Of a stretch of 64,000 nucleotides of DNA, positions 1-9,278 are shown in pieces. The first letter of the stretch is position 1. Each line of letters begins with the position of its first letter. The stretch is taken from the NCBI GenBank assembly GCA_963805705.1, contig CAWDVH010000005.1, forward strand, positions 372,001 to 436,000. The letters are read 5' to 3'. Origin of the DNA: CAWDVH01 sp963805705 (lineage in GTDB: Bacteria; Actinomycetota; Actinomycetes; Streptosporangiales; Streptosporangiaceae). The notes under the pieces were generated by a model. It did no database searches and was not told the origin of the DNA. It saw nothing but the letters and a program-made list of their open reading frames with translations. The position numbers were made by a program, and so were the translations under genes.

Positions 1-731
1 CGGGGCCGCCGGTGCGCGCCGGCGGTCAGCGCGAGCGCGGTCAGCCCGGCGGTCCAGCCGGCCAGGATGAGCCCGGCGCGAAGCGACGGCGCTGACCCGC
101 CGGCTACGCGCCAGCCGAGGTCGGCCAGGTTATAGGAAGGCAAGGTGGCGGCGAGGTGCCGCAGCACGGGGGAGAACTGCGCCGGGGGTACCCACAGTCC
201 GCCCAGGGCGGCCATGGCAAAGTACAGCGCCGTGGTCAGCGCGTACGCGGTCGTGGAGCTGGTCAGCGATCCGATCACGATGCCGAGCGCGACGAACGGC
301 AGCGTCCCGGCCCACAGCAGGCCCAGGCCCGCTGCCCACTGCCAGGCCTCCAGGGTGACGTGATGGGCCAGCACGGCCGTGACCGCCACGGCGATGATCG
401 CCGGGAGGGCAACCATGACGCCGGCCACTATGCGCGCGGCCAGTACCCGGCCCGCAGTGAGCGGGGTGACGTCGAGGGCGCGCAGCCAGCCGCTCTCCCG
501 GTCCCTGGCCAGCCGGGGTGCGGTGGCCGACAGCGCGCCCCACATGGCCCCGAACGCCGCCATCGCGACCATGATCTCCACCTGGGCGGGCAGCTGGCCC
601 TCGCTCGTCCCGCGGCCGGTGAAGATGCTGGCGAAAAGCAGGTAGAAGCCGACCGGCGCGGCAATCGCCAGGACGAGGTAGCGCGGGTCGCGCAAGCTTC
701 GCCCGAGCTCCAGCCGCAAGAAGCCAGTCAC
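1..731 (-). CDS. ABC-2 type transporter permease (3' end cut by window edge)
   Basis: Integral membrane permease of an ABC exporter. About 243 residues are visible, close to the usual family length, so only a few C-terminal residues should be missing. It opens with MTGFLRLELGRSLRDPRYL, typical of ABC-2 permeases, followed by about six hydrophobic segments, with a charged cytoplasmic stretch (residues about 65-85) containing RLARDRESGWLRAL, a usual ABC-2 coupling region. The GTG start at 731 overlaps the TGA stop of the upstream marR gene (GTGA), so the two are probably translationally coupled. The ATPase partner is presumably beyond the left edge. Drug or peptide export under MarR control is an inference. 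Confidence 0.85.
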   Translation of the reverse strand, partial: MTGFLRLELGRSLRDPRYLVLAIAAPVGFYLLFASIFTGRGTSEGQLPAQVEIMVAMAAFGAMWGALSATAPRLARDRESGWLRALDVTPLTAGRVLAARIVAGVMVALPAIIAVAVTAVLAHHVTLEAWQWAAGLGLLWAGTLPFVALGIVIGSLTSSTTAYALTTALYFAMAALGGLWVPPAQFSPVLRHLAATLPSYNLADLGWRVAGGSAPSLRAGLILAGWTAGLTALALTAGAHRRP

Positions 732-1267
732 CGCGCGGCCCGCCTGCCCGCTGCCTGCCCGCGAGCCGCAGCGGCAGCCGGCGCGGCCCGGGCAGCCGAC
801 GCGGCCTGCCCGGCCACCACGGACCTGATCTCATCTACGAACCCGGCGAGCAGCCGCAGCTCCTCGGAGGAGTATCGGCGCAAGAGCTGTTCGGTGCCTT
901 GCTGCAATCCGCTGAACGCCTCGCGCCCCCGCGCGCGCCCCTGCTCGGTCACCTCCACGAGCACTCGCCTGCGGTCGCCGGGGTCGCTGACCCGGCGCAA
1001 GTCCCCCTGCCGTTCCGCCCGGTCGATCACGCTGGTGACCGCCGATGTGCTCAGGCCGCCCTGCTCAGCCAGCGCGCCCGCGGACATCGGGCCGCCCCTG
1101 GCCACGATTTCCAGGCAGCGCAGATCAGTCCGGTGCAACCTGAACCTGGCCGCTACCGCCTCGTCCAGGGCGTCCAGGTCCGATCCCAGGGCGCGCAGCG
1201 ACCGGCCGACCCGCCGGCGCAGCCCAGCCCCATCTGAATTGTCACGATTATCGGACATTCCCATCAT
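728..1267 (-). CDS. MarR family transcriptional regulator
   Basis: A 179-residue winged-helix regulator. The central part (LRCLEIVARGGPMSAGALAE, then LSTSAVTSVIDRAERQGDL and a wing with DPGDRRRVLVEVTEQG) is the standard MarR DNA-binding fold; helices before and after it form the dimer interface. I chose the ATG at 1267; ATGs at 1264 and 1258 are alternatives. The C-terminus is an Ala/Arg-rich tail that may be disordered. The stop overlaps the GTG of the ABC permease, so it likely controls that exporter and itself. The ligand is unknown. Confidence 0.88.
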   Translation of the reverse strand: MMGMSDNRDNSDGAGLRRRVGRSLRALGSDLDALDEAVAARFRLHRTDLRCLEIVARGGPMSAGALAEQGGLSTSAVTSVIDRAERQGDLRRVSDPGDRRRVLVEVTEQGRARGREAFSGLQQGTEQLLRRYSSEELRLLAGFVDEIRSVVAGQAASAARAAPAAAAARGQAAGRRAAR

Positions 1268-1388
1268 CGTAACAAATCCACCAGAGGATCTGGTCGCGGG
1301 CAGTACGGAGATGCTGGCCCGGGCCCCCGGACTCCATCTCACCGGCCGAAGATGCCGGGCTCCGCCCCGGCGCCCGCCGGTCAGGCGC

Positions 1389-2642
1389 TTAACCGGGCAG
1401 CGACCACAAGTCCGTCTGCTCGTCGGCCAGCACGCCGGCCGCTGGCTGGGCCCTCGTGGCGACTAGGCGCGCGGCGGCCGCCATCTCCGAATCCCGGTCC
1501 AGCTCCGGGTCACCGCCGCGGTCGAGTCCGACGGCCGCCTGCACCCGTCCCGCCACGAGGTAGAACCCGACCAGCTTTCCCTCCGCCAGGCTCCCGCGGA
1601 CGACGAAGTCGTCCCAGGTGGCAGCGTGGCCGACGTACTCCAGCTTGTGCTCGTACTGATCGGACCAGAAGGTATGGATGTAGTCATAGGGGGCCGTCGA
1701 GCCGAGCATCGACCTGGCGGCGGCGGCCCCGTGCTTCTCGGCGTTGTTGTAGTGCTCGACCCGGACCCGGCCGAAAAGAGGATGGAGATGGTTCGCGACA
1801 TCGCCGGCCGCGTACACATCCGCCGCGCTGGTCCGGCACCGTTCGTCGACGAGGATGCCGTTGTCCTGCGCTAGCGATGCGCCCGTGACGGGCGGCACGT
1901 CGAGATTTATCCCGATGCCGGCCACGGCGAAGTCGCACGGCAGCCGGACGCCCCTGGCGGTGACGGCCGCCTCCAGCCGCCCGGTTCCCTCGAACCTGGC
2001 CACCTGATCTCCGGCGAGCAGCTCGACGCCATTGGCGCGGTGCATGCCGCCGATCAGCGCGCCGACCTTCTCGCCCAGGACCCGCTCCAGCGGGACCCGG
2101 CCGGGAAAGACGGCGGTCACGTGCACCCCGAGCTGCGTCAGGGAGGCCGCTAGCTCGCAGCCGATGAAGCCCATGCCCACGACTACCGCCCGCCGGCCAG
2201 GGGCCGCCTCGCCCTTGATCACGTCGCAGTCAGCCCGCGTCCGCAGGTAGTGGATACCGGGCAGTCCTGCGCCTGGTGTCGCGAGCTTGCGGCTCAGCCC
2301 GCCGGTGGCCAGCAGGAGCTGCCGGTACTCGATCTGCCGGCCGGTATCCAGCAGCGCGCGCCGGGCGGCGGCATCAATGCCCACCACGCTGGCCTGGCTG
2401 ACCCGGTCGACGTCGTGCTCCTCGTACCAGCTGGCCGGCCGCACGTACCAGCCGTCGAGGTCCTCTTCCGATCGCAGGTAGGTCTTGGACAGCGGCGGCC
2501 GCCCGAAGGGAACGCTGGGTTCCCGGCTGACGAGCACGATCGGGCCACGGAAGCCTTCCTCGCGCAGGGTCACGGCGGCGTTGCCCCCGGTCATGCCGCC
2601 GCCGACGATCAAGATCGGGGTCCCGCTGATTCTCTCTGGCAC
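1389..2642 (-). CDS. NAD(P)/FAD-dependent oxidoreductase, ferredoxin-reductase type
   Basis: A 417-residue pyridine-nucleotide-disulfide-family reductase of the BphA4/rhodocoxin-reductase kind, which passes electrons from NAD(P)H through FAD to a ferredoxin. The N-terminal dinucleotide fold reads ILIVGGGMTGGNAAVTLRE; the GRPPLSK motif near residue 48 is characteristic of ferredoxin reductases. A second nucleotide motif (VVVGMGFIGCELAASL, about residue 150) binds NAD(P)H, and VYAAGDVA (about 270) is the FAD-binding GD motif. The C-terminal reductase domain follows. No ferredoxin or P450 lies next to it, so its partner is unknown. Starts at GTG. Confidence 0.9.
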   Translation of the reverse strand: MPERISGTPILIVGGGMTGGNAAVTLREEGFRGPIVLVSREPSVPFGRPPLSKTYLRSEEDLDGWYVRPASWYEEHDVDRVSQASVVGIDAAARRALLDTGRQIEYRQLLLATGGLSRKLATPGAGLPGIHYLRTRADCDVIKGEAAPGRRAVVVGMGFIGCELAASLTQLGVHVTAVFPGRVPLERVLGEKVGALIGGMHRANGVELLAGDQVARFEGTGRLEAAVTARGVRLPCDFAVAGIGINLDVPPVTGASLAQDNGILVDERCRTSAADVYAAGDVANHLHPLFGRVRVEHYNNAEKHGAAAARSMLGSTAPYDYIHTFWSDQYEHKLEYVGHAATWDDFVVRGSLAEGKLVGFYLVAGRVQAAVGLDRGGDPELDRDSEMAAAARLVATRAQPAAGVLADEQTDLWSLPG

Positions 2643-2738
2643 CTACCGCACCATGCCCTCGGCGGCACGGCCAGAAACGCCCGGCCTGCCGCAGAGTCAG
2701 CCACGGTGCTCGATGTGCGCCTGACGGCGATAACGCCG

Positions 2739-4466
2739 TCAGGGGCTTCCCGGTTCGGTGATCCGCCGGTGCGCCAGGGCGTGGGCGATACGGCGGGCCG
2801 GGGCGTGGCTGGTCAGGGCCGCGATGAACGGGACTTTGTCGAGCGCATACAGCTCGGCATCCGTGGCCGCTGTCACGTCGGCGGAGCGCGGTGCGCCGGT
2901 GAGCAGTGCGATCTCGCCGAACAGGGCGCCCCGTCCCATCGTGACCAGCGGAGTGTGATCCCGGCTCACCCGCACGATGCCGTCCGCGATCACGTACAGG
3001 CAGTCGCCCGCTTCGCCCTGGCGGAGTATGACCTGGCCTGCAGGCGCGTGCACGAGCTGGAGCATCCGGGCCAGGCCCTCAATCTCCGGCGGGGGGAGCG
3101 CCGCGAATGCCGGGACCCGGCGCAGCAGGCTGACCTCGACGACCGGCACGGTCGCCCGCTGGTCGACCCGGCGCAGCCAGGGCAACGTGCCCAGCACTAT
3201 CACCGGCAGGATCAGCCCCGTGGCGGCTACGGCGCCGCGATCGGACAGGAGCCAGATAAGGACGGGTACCAGGAGCGACCCGAGTGCGAACGCGGCCATT
3301 GACGCGCCTTCGAGCAGGCCGAAGATGGAGGCCTGCAGCTCGGGGGGCGCGACTCGCTGCAGCAGGCTTCGCCCGCAGACCTCTATGACCGAGCTCATCA
3401 CGGCCGCCGCGGCCAGCAGCAGGATCGCGATGAGCATCGCCTGCGCGGCCGCGAGCAGGACGAAGGCGATGCCCCACAGCACAGCCGCGATGATCATGGG
3501 AGGGGCAAACCGCGGTCGTCCCACCAGGCGCGCGGTCAGCACGACACTGAGCACGCTGCCCGCGCCGAAGGCGGCATTGAGATAGCCAACGCCGGGCTGG
3601 CCGCTATGCAGCAGCGAGATCGCGAGGACGAGATACAGCACGTCGAGCGCGCCCAGCACGACGAAGTGCGCGAAGGCGCCGATCAGCAAGACCACGACAC
3701 TGGCGTTGTGCCGCACTACTCGCAGCGTCTGCCCGAGCGACTGCAGGATCGTCGGACCGTCCTGCCCCCGAGTCTCGCCCGGCGCGGACGCAGACACGGA
3801 CGCCGACGCAGACACGGCAGTACCGAGCCGGGGGACGAGGAAGCACGATCCGGTCGCCGATACCGCGAAGAACACCAGGACCCCGACGCTGCCCGCTGGC
3901 CCGATGAGCAGCGCCGTAACCACCGGGCCGACGACGGTACCCACGCTCTGCATCCACCCGCTCACCACATTCGCGGCGGTCAGGTCAGCGGCCGAGACGC
4001 TGACCGCAGGCAGCGCCACGGCCTGCACCGGCCGGGGGATGGTAAACGGGATCGCGGCCAGCGCCCCGGCGGCATAGACCACGACGGGCGGCGCGTGCGC
4101 CGCGATGGCCGCTGCGATGATCAGCATGGTGGCCGCCTGGGCCAGATAGGCCAGGCGCAGCAGCCGCTCAGGAGGCATCCGGTCAGCCAGCCCGGCCAGC
4201 AGGGGCGCCAGCAGCCCGCACGGCAGCAGCTGCACGGCGGCGACCTCGCCGGCCGTCGTCGCCCCGCCGCGGGCGTAGGCATAGACCAGGACGGCGATCC
4301 ACTCGCCGTACTCCGCCGCATTGAACGCCAGGAACGCGAGCGACAGGCGGCGCAGCCGCCGGTTCCGCAGCGCCCGCTTCCACACCACCCGCCACTGGCT
4401 CGCCTCAGCCTGCGGCGCAGGCCGGCCGCCGCCGGCCCCTGCGGCGGACAGCCCGTGGTCACTCAC
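2739..4466 (-). CDS. MFS transporter with C-terminal cyclic-nucleotide-binding domain
   Basis: A 575-residue fusion. Residues about 25-420 carry some 12 hydrophobic segments of a major facilitator superfamily transporter. Residues about 435-560 form a Crp/cNMP-binding domain: VILRQGEAGDCLYVIADGIV followed by the phosphate-binding cassette GALFGEIALLTGAPRSADV. The cassette keeps the Gly-Glu and Arg that contact the cyclic phosphate in known cNMP domains, so ligand binding is plausible. The arrangement suggests a transporter gated by a cyclic nucleotide; the substrate cannot be read from sequence. It stands alone, about 100 bp from the next gene, with a GTG start. Confidence 0.88.
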   Translation of the reverse strand: MSDHGLSAAGAGGGRPAPQAEASQWRVVWKRALRNRRLRRLSLAFLAFNAAEYGEWIAVLVYAYARGGATTAGEVAAVQLLPCGLLAPLLAGLADRMPPERLLRLAYLAQAATMLIIAAAIAAHAPPVVVYAAGALAAIPFTIPRPVQAVALPAVSVSAADLTAANVVSGWMQSVGTVVGPVVTALLIGPAGSVGVLVFFAVSATGSCFLVPRLGTAVSASASVSASAPGETRGQDGPTILQSLGQTLRVVRHNASVVVLLIGAFAHFVVLGALDVLYLVLAISLLHSGQPGVGYLNAAFGAGSVLSVVLTARLVGRPRFAPPMIIAAVLWGIAFVLLAAAQAMLIAILLLAAAAVMSSVIEVCGRSLLQRVAPPELQASIFGLLEGASMAAFALGSLLVPVLIWLLSDRGAVAATGLILPVIVLGTLPWLRRVDQRATVPVVEVSLLRRVPAFAALPPPEIEGLARMLQLVHAPAGQVILRQGEAGDCLYVIADGIVRVSRDHTPLVTMGRGALFGEIALLTGAPRSADVTAATDAELYALDKVPFIAALTSHAPARRIAHALAHRRITEPGSP

Positions 4467-4554
4467 GCTGGCAAAATTACCCTCCGGCCCAGGTTCCCGG
4501 CCAGGGCGCTAGCACCTCACCCGCGGTGATGCTGGCCTGGCGGCTGGGTCGGCG

Positions 4555-5226
4555 TCAGGGGCGGCCGTGCTCCGGCTCGGCGATCCCCGCCTCCCGCCGC
4601 ACGTGACTGGCCGCGCGGGAGTGGCTATGGCGGATGGAGATGGCCACATCGAGGATCCGCAGCAGGCTGGCGCCGGCCGCCGACGGCGGGCGCAGCCGCT
4701 CGACCTGCGCTCGTGCCTCCGGATCCTGCAGCAGGCTGCGCAATGTGACCCAGGTCCAGCCGGGTACGCCGACCGCCTGGACCGCGACCTTGTCGCTCAC
4801 CGGGCACAGCCTGGGCCGCTTGCGGGCCAGGAGCTTCGATGCGGTCGCAGTGCCAACGCCCGGCATCCTGAGCAGGAAGTCCCACAGGGGGTCCACCGCG
4901 GCCAGATCATCGTCGGTGGCTTCCCACAGATCGGTGTCGCTGCTGATCGCCGCGAGCAGCCGGGAGACCTTGGCGGACTCGGGGCCGAGCAGCTGGCGTA
5001 CCGTGTCCGGGCGCCAGACGATATCCAGCAGGGACACGGCCAGCAGGTCGTCGGGGGTCACCTCATCGCGCGGGTTGGCGCCCACGAGGGCAAAGGTCAT
5101 CCCGGCGAAGACATCATCGGGGTCGAAGTAGGCGGCCACGGCGCGAGCCAGGCCAGGATCGGCCAGGCCAGCGCGCAGCCGCCGGACGGCGCCACTCACG
5201 GCATCATTGGGGGGTAACGAAGTCAT
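4555..5226 (-). CDS. DUF6308-like protein with helix-hairpin-helix motif
   Basis: A 223-residue protein beginning MTSLPPNDAVSGAVRR at the ATG at 5226; the frame is open further upstream but runs over the divergent DinB gene. Near residue 145, LLRMPGVGTATASKLLARKR resembles a DNA-binding helix-hairpin-helix, and the layout matches actinobacterial proteins labelled DUF6308. No catalytic motif is evident. It is divergent from the DinB gene with about 60 bp between the starts. A nucleic-acid-related role is suggested only by the hairpin motif. Confidence 0.7.
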   Translation of the reverse strand: MTSLPPNDAVSGAVRRLRAGLADPGLARAVAAYFDPDDVFAGMTFALVGANPRDEVTPDDLLAVSLLDIVWRPDTVRQLLGPESAKVSRLLAAISSDTDLWEATDDDLAAVDPLWDFLLRMPGVGTATASKLLARKRPRLCPVSDKVAVQAVGVPGWTWVTLRSLLQDPEARAQVERLRPPSAAGASLLRILDVAISIRHSHSRAASHVRREAGIAEPEHGRP

Positions 5227-5289
5227 TGCCTTAGTATGGCGTGGCCGTGACACAGGGGGAAACTCATTCGGGCCCGGTACCGTGTCGAT

Positions 5290-5802
5290 GTGACAGCCAG
5301 CCCGCCCCTTGCCGATGAGGATCTGGTCAGCACCGCTGGCGAACGGGAGGTCCTGGAGGGGTTCCTCGACTACCAGCGTCAAGTGATCAGCGGCAAACTC
5401 CGCGGCCTGTCCGAGGACGACGCCCGCCGGCGCCTCGTGCCTTCGCTGACCACCCTCATCGGGCTCGTCAAGCACGCGGCCGCCGTGGAACGCAACTGGT
5501 TCCAGCACTTTCTCGCCCAGCGGCCACGCGAGCAGATCACCGGAAACGCCAGGGGCGACGCCGGCAGCTGGGCGGCGGGCCCCGGCGAAACCGTCGCCGA
5601 CGTCATCGCGCAGTACGCTGCCGCCTGCGCCGAGTCCCGGCAGATCGCAGCCCGCTTCGGCCTGGACGACACCGTGCCGCACGACCGGCTCGGCCGGGTG
5701 TCACTGCGCTGGATCTACGTGCACATGATCAGGGAACACGCACGGCACGCCGGGCACGCTGACATCCTCCGCGAGCAGATCGACGGGGCAACCGGCGACT
5801 GA
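5290..5802 (+). CDS. DinB superfamily protein (DUF664, mycothiol-transferase type)
   Basis: A 170-residue four-helix protein starting at GTG 5290. LIGLVKHAAAVERNWFQHFL near residue 60 and YVHMIREHARHAGHADILRE near 145 supply the histidines that bind the metal in DinB/YfiT-like proteins (H, then HxxxH). These families are abundant in mycothiol-producing actinobacteria and act as thiol-S-transferases, but the substrate is unknown here. Divergent from the DUF6308-like gene. Confidence 0.85.
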   Translation: MTASPPLADEDLVSTAGEREVLEGFLDYQRQVISGKLRGLSEDDARRRLVPSLTTLIGLVKHAAAVERNWFQHFLAQRPREQITGNARGDAGSWAAGPGETVADVIAQYAAACAESRQIAARFGLDDTVPHDRLGRVSLRWIYVHMIREHARHAGHADILREQIDGATGD

Positions 5803-5810
5803 ACCCACCC

Positions 5811-5863
5811 CGGCCGCACCCACGCCGGCCGCACCCACGCCGGCCGCACCCACGCCGGCCGCC
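5811..5863. repeat. 15-bp tandem repeat, 3.5 copies
   Basis: Three perfect copies of CGGCCGCACCCACGC plus a partial fourth, lying in the spacer just after the DinB stop and before the convergent VOC gene. Probably a small minisatellite; no function evident. Confidence 0.85.
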
Positions 5864-5886
5864 TGAAGAAGCTCTCTCCTGGCGGG

Positions 5887-6552
5887 CTAGCCGCGGCGGG
5901 ACAGGAACCCGCCGATTCCCTCGTCGTCCTCGTTGGCTATGAACGCCCCCGGCACCGTCACGAGGATCTCGTCGGCGTGAGTGAGACACGCCCAGACCGT
6001 GCCCCCGGCAGAGTCGGCGAGCTTCACGTCAGCATTCTTCGGGCAGGGCATCCCGTCAAAGCTGCTCACCTGGCAGGGGGCGGTCGTTCCGCCACTGGCC
6101 TCGACCAGGGCCGCGGCCTCCGTCAGCAGGGAGAAGCGGGGCGAGGTCCCGTCATCAGCGGTCGCCGGCTGGGACGCCGATCGCTCTTGCTGGCCGATCA
6201 GCACGGTATTGCCATCGGGATCCAGGAGCTTCACCTCGCCGCCCAGCGCGTGCGCGGGATGGCCCATGTGGGCCACCTCCACTCCGGCCGCCTCAAGCCC
6301 GCTGACGACCGCATCGACATCAAGGAAGTAGAAGTAGAACAGCAGCGGCAGCCGGGGGATGTCGAGCGGTGGCGTGGTCGAGGCCAGCAGGACAAAATGC
6401 CCGTCGTGGTGCAGGGAGACCCACGCTGAGGTGGGAGCGCTGCCGGTGCCCTGCTGCTGAAAGCCGAGCAGCCCGTAAAAGGCACGAGATCTGTCGATAT
6501 CCCCGACATAGGTCACGGCGACCATCGACTGCACGGCAGGCGTCATCGGCAC
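5887..6552 (-). CDS. VOC (glyoxalase-like) protein with Cys-containing C-terminal extension
   Basis: A 221-residue protein. Residues 1-120 are one vicinal-oxygen-chelate module: VTYVGDIDRSRAFYGLLGF at the start and VKLLDPDGNTVLIGQ at the end. Residues about 135-221 are a separate segment with three cysteines and a histidine (CQVSSFDGMPCP, then WACLTHADEILV) that could bind a metal, seen appended to VOC and other domains in actinomycetes. Starts at GTG 6552, with ATG 6546 as alternative. The function of such proteins ranges from antibiotic binding to dioxygenase chemistry, so none is assigned. Confidence 0.8.
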   Translation of the reverse strand: MPMTPAVQSMVAVTYVGDIDRSRAFYGLLGFQQQGTGSAPTSAWVSLHHDGHFVLLASTTPPLDIPRLPLLFYFYFLDVDAVVSGLEAAGVEVAHMGHPAHALGGEVKLLDPDGNTVLIGQQERSASQPATADDGTSPRFSLLTEAAALVEASGGTTAPCQVSSFDGMPCPKNADVKLADSAGGTVWACLTHADEILVTVPGAFIANEDDEGIGGFLSRRG

Positions 6553-6790
6553 AACATACGCCTCTTCGACGGCGATCAGGCCCGCGCCCGGACGCTGCCG
6601 TGCCGGGCCGGCTGCTGGCGACTTGCAGGCATCCGCCGCCGCTGCCGCCCGGCCCGCGACATCGGGCCGGTCCGTGACATGCTCGCCGGACCGCCGATTC
6701 TGCCCGGGCCCCGCAGTACTTCGCTACCGTTGCGCAGGCCGTCCGCGCATTTCGCTCCTGACCATAGGGCGGGACCGATCAGGAGGACGA

Positions 6791-7465
6791 ATGGGCCAGG
6801 CCATCGGAGGGTCGCTGCCGCTGGCGATCGGGATCGCGCTCAGCCCCATCCCCATCATCGCGGTCGTGCTCATGCTCACCACCCCCAGGGCCAAGGGCAA
6901 CAGCCTGGCGTTCCTGCTCGGCTGGCTGCTCGGTCTCGGCATCGTCGGGGCCATCGTGCTGGCGCTGGCCGGCCCGGCCGGAGCCAGTCAGTCCGGCGCC
7001 CCCGCCACCTGGGTCAGCTGGGTCAAGATCGTCCTTGGCGTCCTGCTGCTCCTGGTCGCGCTCCGCCAGTTCCGCGGCCGCCCGCACGAGGGCGAGGACG
7101 CGCCGATGCCCAAATGGATGGGCGCCATCGACAAGATCAGGCCGCTCACCGCAATCGGCTTCGGCGCCCTGCTGGCCGGGGCCAACCCCAAGAACCTGCT
7201 CCTGGCCGTGGCCGGCGCCGCCGCGATCGCCCAGACCGGCATCTCAGGAACACAGCAGGCCATCGCCTACCTGATCTTCGCGCTGATCGGCACCATCGGA
7301 GTGGCCGCGCCCGTGGTCATCTACTTCGCCATGGGCGACCGCTCCCAGGAGATACTGGCCAAGCTGAACGCCCGGATGGGGCGCAGCAACGCAGTGATCA
7401 TATCCGTTATCTGCCTGATCATCGGGGCCAAGCTGATCGGCGACGCGATCGGCGCGCTGACCTGA
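6791..7465 (+). CDS. GAP/Sap-family membrane protein (LysE-like fold)
   Basis: A 224-residue, six-segment membrane protein. The ATG at 6791 follows an excellent ribosome site (AGGAGGACGA at 6781). MGQAIGGSLPLAIGIALSPI and GALLAGANPKNLLLAVAG match the GAP/Sap (sulfolipid-1-addressing protein) family, whose mycobacterial members help place glycolipids at the cell surface; GANPKN resembles the LysE-type transporter motif. A role in exporting a lipid or small metabolite is inferred. No lipid biosynthetic genes lie next to it. Confidence 0.85.
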   Translation: MGQAIGGSLPLAIGIALSPIPIIAVVLMLTTPRAKGNSLAFLLGWLLGLGIVGAIVLALAGPAGASQSGAPATWVSWVKIVLGVLLLLVALRQFRGRPHEGEDAPMPKWMGAIDKIRPLTAIGFGALLAGANPKNLLLAVAGAAAIAQTGISGTQQAIAYLIFALIGTIGVAAPVVIYFAMGDRSQEILAKLNARMGRSNAVIISVICLIIGAKLIGDAIGALT

Positions 7466-7519
7466 CCTGACCAGGCCAGGCCAGGCGACGCGGCGCGGAG
7501 TGTATGCGTCGCCGGCGCC

Positions 7520-8548
7520 CTACGGGGTCTCGCGGATCACGCTGGCCGGGTCCTTATCCCGGCGCAGTCCCTGGTAACGCGGGTGCCGCAGCTGCCCGGC
7601 GCTGGTCCACTCGCTGAACGCCACCTGGCCGACCAGCCTCGGCTCCACCCAGTGCACGCCCGAACGCGGCAGCGCGCCGCGATCGAACGGCGGCTGCGGC
7701 CGTTCCAGGCCAGCCAGCGTGCGGGTCAGGCTGACCAGGACGGCGTGATCGAAGCCGGTGCCCACCTTGCCCGCATAGGCCAGCTGGCCGTCGCGGTCGT
7801 AGTAGCCGAGCAGCAGCGCGCCGAGGCCGGTCCGCGTGCCCTGCGGATCGGTGTAGCCGCCGATGACGAATTCCTGGCCGTTCTCGCACTTGAATTTCAG
7901 CCAGTCCCGCGACCGGCCGGACCGGTACGGCGCGTCGGCGCGCTTGACGACCAGGCCTTCCCAGCCGAGCTGGCAGGCACGGGCGAAATAGGCCTCGCCG
8001 TCGCGCCTGCGATGCTGGGCATACCGGATCGGGCCGCCGAACGACAGCAGCCGGCGCAGGACCTGCTTGCGCTGGAGCAGCGGCAGGGCCCGGGCATCAC
8101 GGCCGTCCGCCCACAGGACATCGAACACGTAGTAGTACACCGGCACGGCCGCCCGCAGCTCCGCGCCGGGATGGTGCACCCCGAGCCGCTGCTGGAGCCG
8201 GCTGAAGCTGGTGGCCGCGCCGTCGAACGCGACCACCTCGCCGTCCACGATGAAGTCGGTGCTGCCCTGGGCCTCCAGCGCGACGGCGATCTCGGGATAG
8301 GTGGCATTGACCTGCTGCTCGTTGCGGGTCATGAGCCGCAGATGATCGCTGGCCCGGTAGGCCAGGCAGCGCTCCCCGTCGAATTTCCGCTCATAGAGCC
8401 AGTCCGGATCGCTGAACCTGTCCTTGGTGAGCGTGGCCAGCTCGGGTTCCACCCAGGCCGGCGCCCCGGCGACGGCGACTGGCACCGGTGGAGCCGTTTT
8501 GCTGATATCTCGTGCCCTGGGTGCCAGGCCAGATCGCCCATCGGTCAT
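7520..8548 (-). CDS. ATP-dependent DNA ligase (LigC/LigD ligase-domain type)
   Basis: A 342-residue ligase. The nucleotidyltransferase core starts near residue 50 with WLYERKFDGERCLAYR, whose Lys is the adenylated residue of motif I. VDGEVVAF, GWEGLVVKR and WLKFKC correspond to motifs III, IV and V. The last ~100 residues form the OB-fold. It matches the stand-alone repair ligases related to the LigD domain in NHEJ. I chose ATG 8548 because a GGGGG-rich ribosome site lies just upstream; an alternative start is at 8605. No Ku gene is in the window. Confidence 0.9.
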   Translation of the reverse strand: MTDGRSGLAPRARDISKTAPPVPVAVAGAPAWVEPELATLTKDRFSDPDWLYERKFDGERCLAYRASDHLRLMTRNEQQVNATYPEIAVALEAQGSTDFIVDGEVVAFDGAATSFSRLQQRLGVHHPGAELRAAVPVYYYVFDVLWADGRDARALPLLQRKQVLRRLLSFGGPIRYAQHRRRDGEAYFARACQLGWEGLVVKRADAPYRSGRSRDWLKFKCENGQEFVIGGYTDPQGTRTGLGALLLGYYDRDGQLAYAGKVGTGFDHAVLVSLTRTLAGLERPQPPFDRGALPRSGVHWVEPRLVGQVAFSEWTSAGQLRHPRYQGLRRDKDPASVIRETP

Positions 8549-8672
8549 CAGCCTGCCCCCTGCCGTCGCCCGCACGATGCGTGTCTCACGAGCGTTACCC
8601 GCCACCTGCCCCGCTACACCTCAGCGGACACAGTGGCGGCCGGCCCCTCTGGCCTGCCCGGCCCGCGGCCGC

Positions 8673-9278
8673 CTAGGTCTCGCGCGCCGCGGCAGGAGCG
8701 GGCGACCAGGCCGGGTCACGTCCGCTGAGGGCCACGACGCGGCTGAGCAGCGGCGCGGTGTCCGGCGCGGCGACCGGCGCGCTGTAGGCCTCGCCGCGCA
8801 GCTCCTCCTGGTCGGCGAACTGGGCGATGAAGCCGTGCGCGACCTCGAGGGCCTCCTCGTCGCAGTCGTAGGACTGCCCGCTGGCCCTGGCCACGTCCCA
8901 GCCGTGAATCACGAGCTCCTCGAGGGCGACGACGCCGGCCATCTCGCCGGGCAGGTCGATTCCGCCGGCCCTGGTCATCCCGCTGCGCGCGGCCGGATCC
9001 CGCCACGCCTGGGCCAGGACGGCGAGGTTCCGCGGTATCCGCGTCCGCCAGTCGGCTCCCAGCCGGGCCGCGTCGCCCACGGGACTCTGCGATGCGGCGC
9101 CATCAACGGCCTTGGTAGCGGCGGCGGTAAAGCCCAGCGCGACCCCGTTGACGTGATCGAGCAGGTCACCGAGGACATAGGACCGGCATGGCGTCGGCGC
9201 GCCGAGCAGCTCGTCGGGCACATTGCTGACCAGTACCGCCATCCGCTGGGCTGCTGGTCCCAGGTCTGTGAAGGTCAT
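8673..9278 (-). CDS. TIGR03086-like mycothiol-type DinB protein
   Basis: A 201-residue protein of the maleylpyruvate-isomerase N-terminal/DinB group. LVSNVPDELLGAPTPCRSYV and LGDLLDHVNGVALGFTAAA give the family opening with the first metal-binding His (LDHVNG), and LEELVIHGWDVARASGQ supplies the later His. A strong AGGAGG ribosome site lies before ATG 9278. Substrate unknown. It is divergent from the alpha/beta hydrolase gene. Confidence 0.88.
   Translation of the reverse strand: MTFTDLGPAAQRMAVLVSNVPDELLGAPTPCRSYVLGDLLDHVNGVALGFTAAATKAVDGAASQSPVGDAARLGADWRTRIPRNLAVLAQAWRDPAARSGMTRAGGIDLPGEMAGVVALEELVIHGWDVARASGQSYDCDEEALEVAHGFIAQFADQEELRGEAYSAPVAAPDTAPLLSRVVALSGRDPAWSPAPAAARET

Noticed and set aside
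5811..5863. Possible CRISPR or binding-site array
   Set aside because: Only three contiguous 15-bp copies with no spacers; a simple minisatellite.
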